The notes below the pieces were generated by a model, which saw only the letters and a program-made list of their open reading frames with translations, was not told the DNA's origin and did not search any database. A DNA stretch of 7,016 nt from Calditrichota bacterium (GTDB lineage Bacteria > Zhuqueibacterota > Zhuqueibacteria > Residuimicrobiales > Krinioviventaceae): contig RPQV01000181.1 of the NCBI GenBank assembly GCA_003818595.1, positions 1 through 7,016 on the forward strand, in the 5' to 3' direction. Numbering within the stretch: position 1 is the first letter of the stretch; each line of letters begins with the position of its first letter. Made by a program: the position numbers and the translations under genes. Positions 6,001 through 7,016 of this stretch are shown in pieces.

Positions 6001-7016
6001 GGAAATCCGGTGATCTTTGAGGCCATTGCCCAGACGGGACAGGCTGCGAATCTCCTTAAATATGACGGGGATGGGCAGAGCGGTTACGTTGGATTGTCCT
6101 TAGCCAAACCCTTTATCGCCAAAATTACTGACGCCAATGGCTTTCCGGTTTCAGAACAGGAAATCAAGTTCACCCTTAAACAGGGGCAGGGAGGATATTT
6201 CGATCAGTTCGATGTGAAAACAAAGACTGCCTACACCAATAATGAAGGTCAGGCAAGCGTAACCCTCACTCTCGGCAGCGTGCTCAACGAAGAACATGTG
6301 GTCGAGGCAGTCGCCGTCAATACAACGATTTCTCCCGCCTACTTCCGCGCAACGCCGACCGCTCGAATCGCCAAGAGTATGGAATATGTTTCGGGCAATC
6401 CTGTCGGTTATCAAAAGGCAGTGGTGGGGAGCAAGCTCGCGGAAGATTTTGTCGTCAGAGCCAAAGATCCCTACGGTACCGCAGTTGCAGAACAGCCGAT
6501 CACCTTCAAAGTGCTGCAGGGCGGCGGTAAGTTTGACAATGGTTTGGCCGAAGTGACCATGAACAGCGATGCTCAAGGTCTGGCGCGGGCGCGTCTTACG
6601 CTGGGCGCAATAGCAGGCGACAGCCTTCATGTGGTGAGTGCAACCGGCAATCGCAAAGACCAGCCGTCAGTGGCTTTGACAGGCGCTCCCATCACCTTCA
6701 AAGCGACGGGTTTACCCAAGCCCGCGGCCATTTTGGCGCGCATCGATTCAACCAATGCACAGCGCGGTGAAGTAGGTTATCCGTTGGTCAATCCGATCCG
6801 CGTCAAAGTGACGGACGAATACTTTAATCCGGTGAAAAATCATGCCGTGACATTCAAGATCCGCGGCCAGGGTGGGGAACTTGAAGATGCCGCCGGTAAA
6901 GCAGCAGCCAAAGTGACCTCGACCAATGCATCCGGCATCGCCTCGGTCATCTGGCACATGCCGTCGAAACCGGGCATTTATTATGTCGACGTAACGTCCA
7001 CCACAACTCAGGGAAT
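3019..7016 (+). CDS. Large secreted modular protein with LamG-like, FN3, CBM6-like and Ig-like repeats (3' truncated)
   Basis: An uninterrupted frame of 1332 codons that continues past the window edge. Residues 1-26 or 27 form a Sec signal peptide (hydrophobic core, then PASAA). Next come a concanavalin/LamG-like domain (about 29-213), an FN3 domain (216-326), a seven-Gly linker (330-336) and a second concanavalin-like domain (345-530). An Ig-like Big-type fold starts at about 539, seems interrupted by a CBM6-like module (about 597-730), and resumes to about 792. At least five more Ig-like repeats follow from 796. I found only two Cys in frame (206, 657). No catalytic domain is visible. The make-up suggests an exported, rod-like, glycan-binding or adhesive protein; its anchor (sorting signal, dockerin or other) should lie in the missing C-terminus. 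It probably has its own promoter. Binding the polysaccharide made by the upstream operon is only a hypothesis. I recognise no named homologue. Confidence 0.85.
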   Translation, partial: MKVHFSYFRILLTLLIILAVALPASAAKDEFDRSDGALGGNWSSHSDMVIKSGRLHNQSSTTGWNSFLSVYNVVNANEVTIYWPASGSGISGNGAELGGVAFVNSFSAGADGYLVYIYSSELRLYRLAAGTITTDRIAYKAVTTNPKPGDRFKVKFNTSTYQFTVFINDQQVGDVTDSAKKVSMTTNYSGVMLYGGDAYENDIEACEAVYTAPANDTAAPAKINNLSATASSASALNLTWTATGDDASTGTATGYDIRYSKNNITTDAEFNAATQATGVSAPKQSGSAESYTLTGLQAATKYYVAIKARDDAGNLSPLSNIASATTSESGGGGGGGTTSGQLAWKTDDFERTDLGADWSAANYKIDAGELTLTNKTGLWNNIALYQTPGAFGAGAVFSAENSALYNNAYVPAGLLILMDNSVPSAANGYLIKRVASTIDFYRITGGAVSNSVLKSVTGAQTKPLPGDKIEAVITNNGSTKTVRIYVRGQLDGTVELTDALSMENAYVGVALYGGIGFSNNLESFAAGYPGGAGPQTVRVFAGNNQSGPINQQLPLPIQVEVLDENSQPSIGSLLDFQVIQGLARLDDLEDFVFLGQVWKETEQGRILRDNGKLGTDANASGTQYVTYDWVAYQTRFKMVAVPFYLPEAGRFDLWVRCRTLAADKYRFHYSLDDAIDSVQVEMPRTNIGSWVWHRMDNNVPISAGMHDLNLIPYHADLQWDKILVQTTGLAAPTGTGGEGPSFPNMTNENGIGGTKVTFGANANDDVIIYVYAYRDDGSKVEEPAVFTLNPTPGPAVSLARDPSVAEPVTATPGAASPALKVIAKDANANYVEGVSVTWQVTQGDGAMASPTSVTNALGVASNTMNLNFYQETDYKVQAAVNGLTGSPVVFTVKPGAPPKKIVRIQPKKQQKSNVNTRLDSLLTVRILKADDTPFEGYAVKFVVTQGAGHLSTPNGSENVVSLDILTDVQGYARSSWLLGNPGLNMVEAQAPFLEGNPVIFEAIAQTGQAANLLKYDGDGQSGYVGLSLAKPFIAKITDANGFPVSEQEIKFTLKQGQGGYFDQFDVKTKTAYTNNEGQASVTLTLGSVLNEEHVVEAVAVNTTISPAYFRATPTARIAKSMEYVSGNPVGYQKAVVGSKLAEDFVVRAKDPYGTAVAEQPITFKVLQGGGKFDNGLAEVTMNSDAQGLARARLTLGAIAGDSLHVVSATGNRKDQPSVALTGAPITFKATGLPKPAAILARIDSTNAQRGEVGYPLVNPIRVKVTDEYFNPVKNHAVTFKIRGQGGELEDAAGKAAAKVTSTNASGIASVIWHMPSKPGIYYVDVTSTTTQG
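3103..3657 (+). repeat. Concanavalin/LamG-like domain, copy 1 of an internal duplication
   Basis: Residues about 29-213 of the secreted protein. Landmarks shared with copy 2 are an opening DEFDRSD and GGNWS (copy 2: DDFERTD and GADWS), a GYLVYIY strand, PKPGDRFKVKF (copy 2: PLPGDKIEAVI), and a closing GVMLYGG (copy 2: GVALYGG). The pattern resembles the laminin-G/concanavalin-like jelly-roll domains of secreted carbohydrate-active proteins. The fold call rests on pattern recognition only. Confidence 0.6.
3664..3996 (+). other. Fibronectin type III domain within the secreted protein
   Basis: Residues 216-326. It opens with APAKINNLSAT, has the strand LNLTWTA with the core Trp, then GYDIRYS, SYTLTGLQAATKYYVAIKA with the typical Leu and Tyr, and ends DDAGNLSPLSN. 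This is a textbook bacterial FN3 pattern. It acts as a spacer between the two concanavalin-like copies and is followed by a poly-Gly linker. Confidence 0.85.
4051..4608 (+). repeat. Concanavalin/LamG-like domain, copy 2 of an internal duplication
   Basis: Residues about 345-530. It matches copy 1 in length and in order of landmarks (DDFERTD, GADWS, GYLIKRV, PLPGDKIEAVI, IYVRGQLDGTV, GVALYGG). Sequence identity outside the landmarks is low, so the duplication is old or the two copies have been selected for different ligands. Confidence 0.6.
4807..5208 (+). other. CBM6-like carbohydrate-binding module inserted in an Ig-like domain
   Basis: Residues about 597-730. It starts with WKETEQG and DANASGTQYV, recalling the EAE-x-G and DANASGG-x-YV openings of CBM6/CBM35-type modules. 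It continues with LPEAGRFDLWVRCRT, WVWHRMD, an ISAGMHDLNLI strand and ends at WDKILV, again in the family order. It interrupts an Ig-like repeat whose first half is at 539-585 and whose second half is at 744-790. Aromatic residues Y624, W629, W690 and W692 are candidate sugar contacts; that is inferred from the family. Confidence 0.6.
5404..7016 (+). repeat. Tandem Ig-like (Big-type) repeat array, continuing off the window
   Basis: At least five divergent repeats of about 95-115 residues, starting near residues 796, 901, 1011, 1117 and 1238. Each carries a strand like V-x-A-K-D-x-N/Y-x-x-x-V, then V-T-F-K-V-x-Q-G-x-G, a T-N-x-x-G-x-A turn, and a V-x-A strand ending near a Pro/Gly-rich linker. 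The split repeat before them has the same pattern. Such arrays hold functional heads away from the cell surface in bacterial adhesins. The last repeat is cut by the window edge. Confidence 0.75.

Noticed and set aside
6151..6630. A 159-codon open frame on the minus strand
   Set aside because: It is antisense to the Ig-like repeats, which continue unbroken on the plus strand; no domain pattern was seen.
1..7016. CRISPR array, tRNA, rRNA, insertion sequence or attachment site
   Set aside because: No regularly spaced identical repeats, cloverleaf, transposase motif or terminal inverted repeats were seen. The Ig-like repeats are divergent protein repeats, not DNA repeats.

Overview
The window reads as chromosomal DNA of a Gram-negative-type bacterium with moderate GC content (about half by eye). 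The large secreted protein combines a signal peptide, concanavalin-like domains, an FN3 domain and Ig-like repeats. That style is common in the FCB superphylum and its uncultured neighbours (KSB1, Calditrichota, Zixibacteria and similar). This placement is a stylistic inference and is weak: there is no rRNA or marker gene here.

Left half (1-2740): three co-directional, tightly packed genes form the end of an extracellular polysaccharide operon. They are the C-terminus of a GT4 glycosyltransferase, an AlgI-like MBOAT O-acyltransferase, and a membrane-anchored SGNH-type protein whose start lies inside the MBOAT gene. The expected division of labour is that the GT4 enzyme builds the glycan in the cytoplasm. 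The MBOAT protein moves acyl groups across the inner membrane, and the SGNH protein places them on the glycan outside it.

Middle (2741-3018): a 278-base gap with no convincing gene and no clear intrinsic terminator. It holds a sigma-54-like promoter candidate, a competing sigma-70-like candidate, two short dyads and an imperfect 13-base direct repeat offset by 31 bases. These suggest that the downstream gene is a separately controlled transcription unit. A strong Shine-Dalgarno sequence precedes that gene.

Right half (3019 to the end): one uninterrupted reading frame of at least 1332 codons that runs off the window. It encodes a secreted modular protein. In order it has a signal peptide, a concanavalin/LamG-like domain, an FN3 domain, a poly-Gly linker, a second copy of the concanavalin-like domain, an Ig-like (Big-type) domain apparently split by an inserted CBM6-like module, and at least five more Ig-like repeats. 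A role in binding surface glycans or in adhesion is plausible. A link to the acylated polysaccharide made next door is attractive but unproven. The two most notable points are the nested carbohydrate-binding insertion and the structured promoter region in front of this gene.
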